This document shows positions 49,652 to 60,000 of a stretch of 64,000 nucleotides of DNA, in pieces. The stretch lies in assembly GCA_937903005.1 (NCBI GenBank), contig CALFNR010000143.1:19606-83605 (forward strand), written 5' to 3'. The translations under genes and the position numbers were made by a program. How positions within the stretch are numbered: the first letter of the stretch is position 1; each line of letters opens with the position of its first letter. The notes beneath the pieces were generated by a model that saw nothing but the letters and a program-made list of their open reading frames with translations, was not told the DNA's origin and ran no database searches. Source of the stretch: Clostridium_AI sp002297865 (lineage in GTDB: Bacteria; Bacillota; Clostridia; Lachnospirales; Lachnospiraceae).

Positions 49652-52600
49652 ATGGCAAAGAGTATTAAAAGCAGTAAAGAATTAATGGGCCTTCCCGCAT
49701 ATGAATTAGAGCAGGAAGAGGCGATTAAAGAGATAGGGAGTCTAGGATTAGTATACCGTCATAAAAAGAGTGGGGCACGTGTGGTTGTAATGAGCAATGA
49801 CGACGATAACAAAGTATTTTCAATTGCTTTTCGAACTCCACCTGAAGATTCAACAGGCGTAGCACATATCGTAGAACATACTGTTTTATGTGGTTCGAAG
49901 AAATACCCATCAAAAGATCCATTTGTAGAGTTGGCAAAAGGATCGCTGAATACTTTTTTAAATGCTATGACATTCTCGGATAAAACTATGTATCCAGTTG
50001 CAAGTTGTAATGACAAGGACTATCAGAATCTGATGAATGTATATATGGATGCCGTATTTTATCCAAACATCTATAAAAAGAAAGCCATTTTTGAACAAGA
50101 GGGCTGGTATTACGAATTAGAGAATGAAGAAGATGAATTGAAAATTAACGGTGTTGTGTACAACGAAATGAAAGGTGTTTTTTCCTCACCAGAACAGCAG
50201 CTTTACAGAATGATTCAGTCATCCTTATTCCCAGATACCACATATGGAATTGAATCAGGTGGTGATCCTAAGAATATTCCAGATCTAACTTATGAAGCTT
50301 ATCTGGATTTTCATAAAAAGTATTATCATCCATCCAATAGCTACATTTATTTGTACGGTGATATGGATGTGGAAGAAAAACTAAACTGGATGGATAAGGA
50401 GTATTTAAGTCACTTTGGTTTTGAACCTGTAGATTCTGAAATCAAGAAGCAGTCAGCATTTAAAGAAATGAAGACAATCCGCAGTGGATATTCTATCTCA
50501 GAAAGTGAAGCAGACAGTGCAGGTGCGTATTTAAGTTATAACGTGGTACTAGACACAAGCTTAAATCGCGATTTGTATCTGGCATTTCAGATATTAGAGT
50601 CGGCTTTGATTAGTTTCCCAGGAGCACCTGTAAAACAAGCACTAATAGATGCAGGTATTGGAAGCGATATCTTGAGCCAGTTTGAAAATGGAATTTATCA
50701 GCCTTATTTCAGTATTATAGCAAAAGAAGTAAGTCTTGATAGAGAAAAGGAATTCTTAACAATTATCATGGATACTCTTAGAAAGATATGTAAAGAAGGA
50801 ATTGGAGAGCAGTCTTTACGTGCGGCCATTAATTACCATGAGTTCCGATTCAAAGAAGGAGATTTTGGCTCCTATCCAAAGGGATTGATGTATGGAATAC
50901 AGGTGCTGGATAGCTGGTTATATGATGATAAATCTGCATTTATTCATTTACAGGCAGAAGAAACGTTCCACAAAATGAAGGAATATGTAACGACTGGATA
51001 TTTTGAAAAGTTAATTGAAGAGTATCTGTTAGACAATCCTCATAGCACTTTGGTTATACTGGAACCAGAGGTTGGTTTGACCGCTAAGGGAGAACAGGAA
51101 TTAAAGGAAAAATTAGCAGCGTATAAAGCAACCTTAACAAAGGAAGAGTTACAAACGATTATTCGCGAGAATAAAGAGTTAAGGGAATGGCAGGAGACAC
51201 CATCTACTCAAGAAGAATTAGAATTAATACCTTTATTGGAACGAAAAGATATCAGACGAAACGTTCGCCCTATTCAAAATGAAAAATATAACATTGCAAA
51301 TGTAACTACTTTACATCATAATGTTACTACCAATGGAATTGGATATATTCGAATAGGATTTGCCATTGACGATTATATTGGTTATGGGAATGAAATTAGT
51401 TTGTTAAGTTATGTACTAGGAAAAGTTAGTACTGAGGATATGGATTATCAGCAGTTAGCCAATAAAGTAAATATTCTGACTGGTGGAATTGTTTACGATG
51501 TTGAAGTTTATGGTGTTAGGTACGAAAAAGACGTGTTTAGACCATATTTAGAAGTGACTGTAAAGGTACTTTATGAAAATATGGACAAAGCAATGGATTT
51601 GATAGTAAAAACCTTATATACAAGTGTGTTACAAGATCAGAAGCGTTTGAAAGAAATTGTATCGGAATCAAGATCCAAAATGAGAATTAAGATGAACTCT
51701 AGTGCACACTCTCTTGCAGCAGGAAGAGCATTAGCTTATATCTCGAAGGAGAGCCAGTTTACGGATGAATTAATAGGCCAGTCTTATTATGAATTCCTAA
51801 GTGATATGGAAGAACATTTTGATGAAAAGCAAGAGACGCTCATTCAGACAATGCAAGAATTAATAAAAGGCATATGTCGAAAAGAAAATATGATTTTAAG
51901 TATGACTTGTGAGAAAGAAGCATTCGATAAATTTAAGACAATTGCAGAAGGGTTTATTGAACAAGTCACTCAACATGAGACAGAGGCAAAACTAGAGAAA
52001 AAATTAGAACTTCCAAAGCTGGTACCAGCCAATGAAGGTATCAAGACAGCAGGACAAGTGCAGTTTGTTGCACTAGGAGGAGACTGTCTGAAAGGCGATC
52101 TGTCTTATACAGGTGCACTAAAAGTATTGAAAACAATTATGTCATATGATTATCTTTGGAGTAATATCAGGGTTAAGGGCGGTGCCTACGGATGTATGTG
52201 TAATTTCTTAAGAAATGGAAACAGTTATTTTGTATCGTATCGTGATCCAAATCTGGCTGAAACCATCAACGTATATAAGACTGTAAGCGATTATGTAAAA
52301 GACTTTACCATTGACTCCAGAGACATGACAAAATTTGTACTCGGAACAATTAGTACAACAGATACACCATTAAATCCTTGTGCAAAAGGGCAGCGTGACT
52401 ATACATGTTACATTTCTAAGCTGAATGAGGAAATGTTGCAGAAAGAACGTGACAGTATTATTGACTGTCAGCAAGAAGATATTAGAGCGCTCTATAAACA
52501 GATGGAATCTATGCTAAGTGAATATGTACTTTGTGTAGTGGGAAATGAAGATAAGATTGAAGAACAGAAAGCATTATTTGATAAAACTTTTAATTTGTAG
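49652..52600 (+). CDS. M16C zinc metallopeptidase (presequence-protease-like)
   Basis: A 982-residue protein of the insulinase M16C group. The inverted zinc motif HxxEH is present as HIVEHTVLCGS (H72, E75, H76), with a second-metal Glu expected about 75 residues on, in the region NGVVYNEMKGVFSSPEQ. The N-terminal GLVYRHKKSGARVVVMSNDD is typical. Size and two-fold repeat structure fit the four-domain clam-shell peptidases that degrade peptides inside a closed chamber. Related enzymes in organelles degrade targeting peptides; in Clostridia it is likely a cytoplasmic peptide scavenger. It is followed within 15 bases by era. Confidence 0.9.
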   Translation: MAKSIKSSKELMGLPAYELEQEEAIKEIGSLGLVYRHKKSGARVVVMSNDDDNKVFSIAFRTPPEDSTGVAHIVEHTVLCGSKKYPSKDPFVELAKGSLNTFLNAMTFSDKTMYPVASCNDKDYQNLMNVYMDAVFYPNIYKKKAIFEQEGWYYELENEEDELKINGVVYNEMKGVFSSPEQQLYRMIQSSLFPDTTYGIESGGDPKNIPDLTYEAYLDFHKKYYHPSNSYIYLYGDMDVEEKLNWMDKEYLSHFGFEPVDSEIKKQSAFKEMKTIRSGYSISESEADSAGAYLSYNVVLDTSLNRDLYLAFQILESALISFPGAPVKQALIDAGIGSDILSQFENGIYQPYFSIIAKEVSLDREKEFLTIIMDTLRKICKEGIGEQSLRAAINYHEFRFKEGDFGSYPKGLMYGIQVLDSWLYDDKSAFIHLQAEETFHKMKEYVTTGYFEKLIEEYLLDNPHSTLVILEPEVGLTAKGEQELKEKLAAYKATLTKEELQTIIRENKELREWQETPSTQEELELIPLLERKDIRRNVRPIQNEKYNIANVTTLHHNVTTNGIGYIRIGFAIDDYIGYGNEISLLSYVLGKVSTEDMDYQQLANKVNILTGGIVYDVEVYGVRYEKDVFRPYLEVTVKVLYENMDKAMDLIVKTLYTSVLQDQKRLKEIVSESRSKMRIKMNSSAHSLAAGRALAYISKESQFTDELIGQSYYEFLSDMEEHFDEKQETLIQTMQELIKGICRKENMILSMTCEKEAFDKFKTIAEGFIEQVTQHETEAKLEKKLELPKLVPANEGIKTAGQVQFVALGGDCLKGDLSYTGALKVLKTIMSYDYLWSNIRVKGGAYGCMCNFLRNGNSYFVSYRDPNLAETINVYKTVSDYVKDFTIDSRDMTKFVLGTISTTDTPLNPCAKGQRDYTCYISKLNEEMLQKERDSIIDCQQEDIRALYKQMESMLSEYVLCVVGNEDKIEEQKALFDKTFNL

Positions 52601-52615
52601 AGGATGGATAAGACA

Positions 52616-53521
52616 ATGAATAGCAGTTATAAATCAGGCTTCGTAACATTAATTGGAAGGCCAAACGTAGGAAAATCAACGTTAATGAATCAGATTATTG
52701 GACAGAAAATCGCGATTACTTCTAATAAGCCACAGACAACAAGAAACAGAATTCAGACTGTTTACTCAGAGGAAAATGGGCAGATTATTTTCCTTGATAC
52801 ACCAGGTATTCATAAAGCAAAAAACAAGCTTGGAGAGTACATGGTTACAGTTGCGGAACGTACACTTAATGAAGTGGATGTAATCTTATGGCTTGTGGAA
52901 CCTACTACTTATATTGGGGCAGGGGAACAGCATATCGCGGAAACTCTAAAAAGAGTGAAAACACCAGTTATTCTGGTTATTAATAAAATTGATACGGTTA
53001 AAAAAGAAGAATTGCTTCCAGTTATTGAGTCTTATCAGAAACTACATGAATTTGCAGAAATAGTTCCTGTTTCCGCTATGAACGGTGAAAACAAAGAAAA
53101 CCTAGTAAGTACAATTTTTGAATACTTGGAGGAGGGACCTCAGTTTTACGATGAAGATACCATTACAGATCAGCCAGAGCGTCAGATTGTTGCGGAACTG
53201 ATTCGTGAAAAGGCATTACGTCTGTTAAACGATGAGATTCCTCATGGTATTGCAGTCTCTATTGAAAAAATGAAAGAGCGCAAAGGTGGCAAAATCATGG
53301 ATATTGAGGCTACCATTGTTTGTGAAAGAGATTCTCATAAGGGTATTATTATCGGGAAAAAAGGTGCTATGTTAAAAAATATCGGTATGAATGCACGTCG
53401 TGAGATCGAAAATCTTTTAGACCAGCAGGTGAACCTGCAATTGTGGGTGAAGGTTCGTAAAGACTGGCGAGACAGTGACATGTTCCTTAAAAATTATGGC
53501 TATAACAAAACAGAAATATAA
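52616..53521 (+). CDS. era: GTPase Era
   Basis: A 301-residue GTPase that helps 30S ribosome assembly by binding the 3' end of 16S rRNA. I choose ATG 52616, 12 bases after AGAGG, although in-frame ATG 52604 touches that site; both give a similar N-terminus. The G motifs are GRPNVGKST (G1), DTPG (G3) and NKID (G4). The C-terminal KH domain is clear with MDIEATIVCERDSHKGIIIG and KKGAMLKNIG. Length is typical. Order era-yqzL-recO is a common Firmicutes arrangement. Confidence 0.96.
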   Translation: MNSSYKSGFVTLIGRPNVGKSTLMNQIIGQKIAITSNKPQTTRNRIQTVYSEENGQIIFLDTPGIHKAKNKLGEYMVTVAERTLNEVDVILWLVEPTTYIGAGEQHIAETLKRVKTPVILVINKIDTVKKEELLPVIESYQKLHEFAEIVPVSAMNGENKENLVSTIFEYLEEGPQFYDEDTITDQPERQIVAELIREKALRLLNDEIPHGIAVSIEKMKERKGGKIMDIEATIVCERDSHKGIIIGKKGAMLKNIGMNARREIENLLDQQVNLQLWVKVRKDWRDSDMFLKNYGYNKTEI

Positions 53522-53593
53522 GTTTCATTCGTATAGAATAATCGCAAAATGGCAATCCTAATAAATAAGATAGAGAGATTAGGGAGGCTAACT

Positions 53594-53740
53594 ATGAGCG
53601 ATAGAGAACTTTGGAAGCTGTTTGAGAAAACAGGAAGTATTAATGATTATTTAAATTATGCCTGCACATGTGAAAGTGAGATCGAAAACGAAGAACAGGT
53701 GCAAGTTGGCTGTCATAAAGAGGATGAGTGTTTTGAGTAA
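53594..53740 (+). CDS. YqzL-like small protein
   Basis: A 48-residue protein starting at ATG 53594, six bases after AGGGAGG. It begins MSDRELWKLFEKTGSINDYL, the pattern of the small YqzL family found between era and recO in Firmicutes, then adds an acidic, cysteine-containing tail. Function is unknown. Its last 17 bases overlap the recO start, so the two are likely co-translated. Confidence 0.8.
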   Translation: MSDRELWKLFEKTGSINDYLNYACTCESEIENEEQVQVGCHKEDECFE

Positions 53741-54497
53741 CTCTAGTTATAAAAATTCTGTTACCTATATGGGCATGGTTCTTAGTACCATGCCCATTGG
53801 GGATTATGATCGGAGAGTTGTTATATTAACGAAAGAATGTGGCAAAATATCAGCTTTTGCAAAAGGCGCTAGAAGACCGAATAGCGCCTTACTTGCATGT
53901 TCTCAGCCATTTACCTTTGGACAATTTACCTTGCTTCAGGGGCGTTCTTCTTATAACTTATTGTCAGCGGACATAAGCAATTATTTCACTGATTTACGAG
54001 AAGACTTGGATTCTGTAGCCATGGCAATGTATTTTTGTGAATTTGCTGATTATTACGGAAGAGAAAATGTAGAAGCAACTCAGATGCTTAAGTTATTGTA
54101 TCAGTCCCTTCGGGCGTTAAGTAAGAAAACAATTGAACAACGCTTGATACGATACATATTTGAGCAGAAAATCATGGTTGTCAATGGAGAAGGGCCACAA
54201 GTGTTTTCTTGTGTAAAATGTAATGAAGAAGTGAATTGTGAAAAATCATATGCGTTCAATGTGAGAGAAGGTGGCGTTATTTGTGATTCCTGCAAAAGAC
54301 AGTATCCAGGAAGCTTTTACTTGCAGCCGGCAACTATTTATACACTACAGTTTATAGAGGCCCAAACCATCGAAAAACTATTTACTTTTCGAGTTTCGGA
54401 AGGTGTATTAGAAGAGTTGGCGAGGCTGAATGAACAGTATCTTGATACTTATATTGATCGGAAATTCCGTTCTTTAAAGATGTTCGAGCCCTTTTAG
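53724..54497 (+). CDS. recO: DNA repair protein RecO
   Basis: A 257-residue protein of the RecFOR pathway that loads RecA onto SSB-coated single-stranded DNA. The start is ATG 53724, just after AAAGAGG within the end of yqzL; the open frame back to 53658 is an overlap only. The N-terminal OB-fold shows GMVLSTMPIGDYDRRVVILT and KISAFAKGARRPNSAL. The C-terminal half carries a four-cysteine zinc site (CVKCNEEVNC and VICDSCKRQ). Length is typical. Confidence 0.95.
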   Translation: MSVLSNSSYKNSVTYMGMVLSTMPIGDYDRRVVILTKECGKISAFAKGARRPNSALLACSQPFTFGQFTLLQGRSSYNLLSADISNYFTDLREDLDSVAMAMYFCEFADYYGRENVEATQMLKLLYQSLRALSKKTIEQRLIRYIFEQKIMVVNGEGPQVFSCVKCNEEVNCEKSYAFNVREGGVICDSCKRQYPGSFYLQPATIYTLQFIEAQTIEKLFTFRVSEGVLEELARLNEQYLDTYIDRKFRSLKMFEPF

Positions 54498-54591
54498 TTT
54501 GAAAAATTTGTTGAAATAATACGCAATTAAGGGTAAAATAAAAAGAACCACGTGTGAATCGGAGTAAGAAAAGGTAAAGGGTAGAGATAGT

Positions 54592-55206
54592 ATGAAGAGA
54601 AAAGCTTTAATGGTGGGGCTATGTATATGTCTAATGCTTGCCGCCACAGGATGTAAAAGCAGAGTGCACTCCCTAAAGTTAGCAGACATTAAGGATGAAA
54701 CGGTTTTACTTCGCAGCGATGGCAGTGTGCAGTCTGGTGCATATGAAGCATTTGATGAGCCATATTACGATGAAGATGATTTGAAAGCATTTATGGAATC
54801 AGCCATTAACACGTTCAATGAAGAACAAGGCGAAGAGTGTGTAAAACTTAATAAATTAAAAATTGAAGAAAACGGCACGAAGCATATTGCAAAAGCAATT
54901 GTAACATATGATAATATGAAACTGTACAGTGCCATGAACAATATAGAAGCGGCATCCTATAGCATGGAAGAAGCAAAAGAAGCTGGTGTGCTTCCGGAAA
55001 TCATGACGGTTGCAGCCGATGGAAGCCGTGTAAGTCAAAAGGAAGTAACAGACAATACAGAGTATAAGGTATTGGTCATTCAGATAAAGGGAGACATAAT
55101 GTTCCCAGATGCAGTAAAGTATTATTCAAACGTAATGTTACTGGCTCCTAATACAGTAGAGACTACTGGAGAAGAGCAGGCAGTAATCGTTTATAAAAAT
55201 AAATAA
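54592..55206 (+). CDS. Lipoprotein of unknown function
   Basis: A 204-residue exported lipoprotein. ATG 54592 has an upstream AAGGTAAAGGGTAGAG. The first 21 residues are a lipoprotein signal (MKRKALMVGLCICLMLAATG) with cleavage before Cys21. The mature part is acidic, with YDEDDLKAFMESAINTFNEE and no enzymatic motif that I recognise. It lies between recO and glyS with no terminator on either side, so it is probably transcribed with them. Confidence 0.75.
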   Translation: MKRKALMVGLCICLMLAATGCKSRVHSLKLADIKDETVLLRSDGSVQSGAYEAFDEPYYDEDDLKAFMESAINTFNEEQGEECVKLNKLKIEENGTKHIAKAIVTYDNMKLYSAMNNIEAASYSMEEAKEAGVLPEIMTVAADGSRVSQKEVTDNTEYKVLVIQIKGDIMFPDAVKYYSNVMLLAPNTVETTGEEQAVIVYKNK

Positions 55207-55261
55207 TATAGGTAATCAATACATTTATAAAAATACAATGATATGGAAAGGTGATCAGTCA

Positions 55262-56650
55262 ATGGAAAAGACAATGGACAAGATAGTCGCATTAGCAAAA
55301 GCAAGAGGATTTGTGTATCCAGGTTCCGAAATTTACGGAGGTCTTGCAAATACTTGGGACTACGGCAACTTAGGTGTAGAATTAAAGAATAACGTAAAAA
55401 AAGCATGGTGGAAGAAATTCATCCAGGAAAACCCTTACAATGTAGGTGTTGATTGTGCAATTCTTATGAATCCTCAGACATGGATTGCTTCAGGACATTT
55501 AGGTGGATTCTCTGATCCGTTAATGGATTGTAAAGAATGTCACGAAAGATTCCGTGCAGATAAAATTATCGAAGATTACATGCAGGAAAATGGTATCACA
55601 ATCGAAGGTTCTGTAGATGCATGGTCCAACGAAGAGATGAGTAAATACATCGACGAACACAACATCTGTTGTCCAAGCTGTGGAAAACACAACTTTACAG
55701 AGATTCGTCAGTTCAACTTAATGTTTAAAACATTCCAGGGTGTTACAGAAGATGCAAAGAATACAGTGTATCTAAGACCTGAAACAGCGCAAGGTATTTT
55801 CGTAAACTTTAAAAATGTCCAGAGAACATCTCGTAAGAAAATTCCATTTGGTATTGGACAGATTGGTAAGTCTTTCCGTAACGAGATTACTCCAGGTAAC
55901 TTCACATTCCGTACTCGTGAGTTCGAGCAGATGGAATTAGAATTTTTCTGTGAACCAGATACTGACTTAGAATGGTTTGCATATTGGAAAGATTTCTGTA
56001 TCAACTGGTTAAAGAATCTTGGTATGAAAGAAGAAGAAATGCGTGTTCGTGATCATGAACAGGAAGAATTATCTTTCTATTCCAAAGCAACATCTGATAT
56101 AGAGTTCTTATTCCCATTTGGATGGGGTGAATTGTGGGGGATCGCAGATAGAACAGATTACGATTTAACTCAGCATATGAATGTATCCAAAGAAGACTTA
56201 AGCTACTTTGATGATGAGAAGAAGACAAAATATGTACCTTACGTTATTGAGCCATCACTTGGTGCTGACCGCGTCGTACTAGCGTTCTTATGTGGTGCTT
56301 ATGACGAAGAAGAATTAGAAGGTGGCGATGTAAGAACAGTTCTTCATTTCCATCCAGCGTTAGCTCCAGTTAAAATTGGCGTGCTTCCATTATCTAAAAA
56401 ATTAGCTGATGGTGCAGGTAAAATTTATGCAGAGTTATCCAAATATTATAACTGTGAATACGATGATCGTGGAAACATTGGTAAGCGTTATAGAAGACAA
56501 GATGAAATTGGGACACCTTTCTGTGTTACTTATGACTTCGAGTCCGAAACAGATGGTTGTGTAACAGTACGTGATCGTGACACAATGGAACAGGAAAGAA
56601 TTAAGATTGAAGATCTAAAAGCTTACTTTGAGAAGAAGTTTGAATTCTAA
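55262..56650 (+). CDS. glyS: Glycyl-tRNA synthetase (single-chain, alpha2 type)
   Basis: A 462-residue class II aminoacyl-tRNA synthetase of the homodimeric type, charging tRNA-Gly. The start is ATG 55262, after AAAGGTGATCAGTCA. Recognised parts are the N-terminal MDKIVALAKARGFVYPGSEI, the motif 2 region GIGQIGKSFRNEITPGNFTF, and motif 3 with PSLGADRVVLAFL, followed by the C-terminal anticodon-binding domain (HPALAPVKIGVLPL). Cysteines in LMDCKECH and CCPSCGKHN suggest a zinc site. No T-box leader fits in the 55 bases upstream. A terminator hairpin follows. Confidence 0.96.
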   Translation: MEKTMDKIVALAKARGFVYPGSEIYGGLANTWDYGNLGVELKNNVKKAWWKKFIQENPYNVGVDCAILMNPQTWIASGHLGGFSDPLMDCKECHERFRADKIIEDYMQENGITIEGSVDAWSNEEMSKYIDEHNICCPSCGKHNFTEIRQFNLMFKTFQGVTEDAKNTVYLRPETAQGIFVNFKNVQRTSRKKIPFGIGQIGKSFRNEITPGNFTFRTREFEQMELEFFCEPDTDLEWFAYWKDFCINWLKNLGMKEEEMRVRDHEQEELSFYSKATSDIEFLFPFGWGELWGIADRTDYDLTQHMNVSKEDLSYFDDEKKTKYVPYVIEPSLGADRVVLAFLCGAYDEEELEGGDVRTVLHFHPALAPVKIGVLPLSKKLADGAGKIYAELSKYYNCEYDDRGNIGKRYRRQDEIGTPFCVTYDFESETDGCVTVRDRDTMEQERIKIEDLKAYFEKKFEF

Positions 56651-56695
56651 AACTTAAAATGATAAAAGTATGAGAATCCATTGAAGATGCAGAAA

Positions 56696-56740
56696 AAAGA
56701 CGTCTTGGACAGTGTAAGAGCTGGCTATTAGACGTCTTTT
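56696..56740 (+). terminator. Terminator after glyS
   Basis: AAAGACGTCT at 56696-56705 and its exact complement at 56730-56739 with a long loop, ending in TTTT. Confidence 0.75.
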
Positions 56741-57077
56741 GATTTATCTAAGTCGTGTGGTGGGAGAAACGCACACTCGGTTTTGAATCTAAGTATTGAG
56801 AGAGAATAATTTAGCTTATAAATTAGCTTATTTTTTAATGATAATTGTTTATTATTAACAGATAAATTATTTATAAGAGACACTTATTGTATAAAGTTAC
56901 TTGACAAAGAACTAGCTGAAAGGTAAAGTTATAGACAAGATAGCTAACAAATCTACTAGTATTGAATGCACTTCTTTTATAGAAAAATGAATTCCAATGA
57001 GAATACAAATGAAAAGCATCGAACATGAAAGGGCTTTCCTATTTTAATTAAAATTAAGTAGGGGAAAGGTGGATGTT
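56741..57077. other. AT-rich gap before the PKS/NRPS genes
   Basis: About 340 bases without an open frame of note. It contains TTGACA at 56902-56907 but no convincing -10 at the right distance. The stretch to the first PKS gene probably holds its promoter. No RNA structure was recognised. Confidence 0.4.
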
Positions 57078-60000
57078 ATGTACATAAATTTAATAGAGGT
57101 TATTACTTCAAAGGGGGAGGAAGATAATCGGGGGATTTATTTTATACGGGGCGAGGACGTGGAAGAATTCCTTTCGTATAAAGAACTATACGAGCTAGCG
57201 TGGAGACAGAAGCAATGCATGATAGAAAAAGGATTGAAAGCAAAGACGGAAGTAATACTACAATATGAAGATAATAGAGAATTTTTAATCGCTTTTTGGG
57301 CATGTATACTTGGAAGAATGATTCCAGTGCCGCTTACAGCACAAAAAGGAAGAGAATCTGTAGAACAGGTGTTGAAAATTTACAGACAGTTAAGGAAACC
57401 TTATATTGCAACGACAAATTCAAGACGAAAAGAAATAGTGAATGCTTTAGACGAGAATGATGTAATAAATATACATATATATGATAATTCTGGGAATTAC
57501 CAATTGAGTAAATGCGTGGAAGCACCTGTTAACTGCAATCCAGATGATGTTGCATTTTTACAATTTTCTTCTGGCTCTACAGGAGCACCAAAAGGAGTTC
57601 AAATTTCTCACAATAATCTTCTGGAGAATTTTAAAGGAATGGTAGAAGACAGCGAGGTAGTTGAGACAGATTCTATACTTAGCTGGATGCCGCTTTATCA
57701 CAATATTGGTCTTATTGTAAGTCATATGCTGGGAATTTATTGCAATATAGACAGCTATCTTATGAGTACTGAATTATTTATTTACCGACCTTATCTTTGG
57801 ATGGAGAAAATCAGTGAACACAAAGTTACCTTGACATGCAGTCCGAATTTTGGATACCGTTATTATTTACGAGGCATTATGAACCGGGATTGTAGTAAGC
57901 TAGACTTATCCAATTTAAGAATTATTTTAAATGGTGCAGAACCGATCTCATTGAAAGCATGCAATACTTTCTTGGAAATGATGAAGCAATATCATCTTAG
58001 AGAAAATGTATTCCAGACTGGGTATGGCTTATCTGAAGCTACAGTTTCTGTTACATCCACTAAAGTAGGAAGACCTTTAGAAAACATATGGATTTGTGGG
58101 GAAAATCAAAATATAGGTGCACCAGTACAATTCCTAAATTCTGAAGCGGAAAGTTCATTTGCAGTGGAACTGGTGAAAGTGGGACGGGCACATCGCAACA
58201 ATGAAATCAGAATTGTGGATGAAGATGGTAACGTGTTAGAAGAAGATTATTTTGGTGAGATACAGGTTGGAGGCGCCATTATAAGCAGTGGATACTATGA
58301 TGGACTAAATCAGAATGAAAAAATGAAAATTCAGGATGGCTGGCTTAATACAGGAGATATTGGTTTTATCCATGAAGGTGAGCTGCTTATAAGCGGCAGA
58401 AAAAAAGACATTATATTTGTAAATGGCAAGAATTATTACTGCAATGATTTAGAGAACATCATAAAAGAAGAATATCCTAACTGTGAATGTGCTATTTGTG
58501 GTGTGTTTAGGGAAGAGGAAGAACGAGATCAGATTATTTTGTTTTTGGTGAAGGGGGAACAGACGTTTATTGAACTTCGCAAGTTTGGTGATTATTCAAG
58601 AAAGAAAATTGCAAGACGAACCGGCGTTATTCTTGATAAAGTAGTTTTAATCAATGAGATACCAAAGACAAATAGCGGCAAGATACAAAGATTCCAGCTA
58701 AAAGAATGGATCGAGAAAGGGAATTACTATGATTTGTACCGTCAATATTCCAGAGCACAGGTCATTGATATTATCGAAGAACAGCTAAAAAATGTGCTAG
58801 GTTTTACCATAGATGATTTGGATGAGAGCATTGTAGAAGCGGGAGTCAATTCAATGAAGGCGGCCCAGTTCCACAAGCTGATGTCCCAAGTAATAGAAAT
58901 GGAACTGCCGGTTTCTATTGTATACGATTATCCTTCTGTAAATGCAATGGCAGACTTTATATTAGGAGAAAAACAAGAAGATCACGAGAAGCAGGAAAGA
59001 ACAGAAATATTTCAGACAGAAGACATTGCAGTAATTGGTATGGCATGCCAGTTTCCGAAAGGGGCGGATACAAAAGAACTGTACTGGTCAAAACTGTTAG
59101 AAGAATACGATGGGATAACGGGTATTCCGGAGGAACGTAAGGAATTAAAGGAATATTGTGAAAAGAATCGAGTGGATTTAAAAGGAGGTTTCTTATGGGA
59201 TGTTGACCAGTTTGATGCTGGACTTTTTGGAATTACACCGAAAGAAGCGAAATATTTAGACCCACAACAGAGGTTATTGCTAAAAAATAGTTATCTGGCT
59301 TTGCAGGATGCATGTCTGGATATAAAAGAATTAAGAGGAAGCAGGACCGGTGTATACATAGGAATTTCCAATTCGGATTATAAGGAAATTATGCCGAAAG
59401 AAGAGGCCGTATCCTATATGCTGTCTGGAAATATGAACAATATGGCAGCAGGCAGAATCAGTTATACGTTTGATTTTCATGGGCCGGCATTAGTGGTAGA
59501 TACCGCATGTTCTTCGTCACTGGTTGCAATACATCAGGCTGTATTAAGTCTTCATTCGGGGGAATCTGATATGGCCTTGGCTGGAGGAGTTAACTGTATA
59601 TTTTCACCATACGGGTATCTTGGCCTTAAGGAAATGAATGCACTATCCAAAACAGGACATTGCCACACATTTGATGAGGAAGCGGATGGATATGTACGAA
59701 GCGAAGGATGTGGTGTGGTTGTACTAAAACGCTATCAAGATGCAATTGAAAATGGTGACCACATATATGCGGTTATCAAAGGCAGTGCAGTGAATAGTGA
59801 TGGCTGGAGCAGTGGACTTACTGCACCAAATGGAACGGCGCAAGTCAGGGTTATGAGACAAGCCTTAAAAAATGCAGGGGTAATGGCTTCCGAAGTGTCA
59901 TTTGTGGAGACCCATGGGACAGGAACGAAACTGGGAGATCCTCAGGAAATGAATGCACTCAATCTTGTATATGGGGATAGAGAAAAAGAGCTTTATCTGG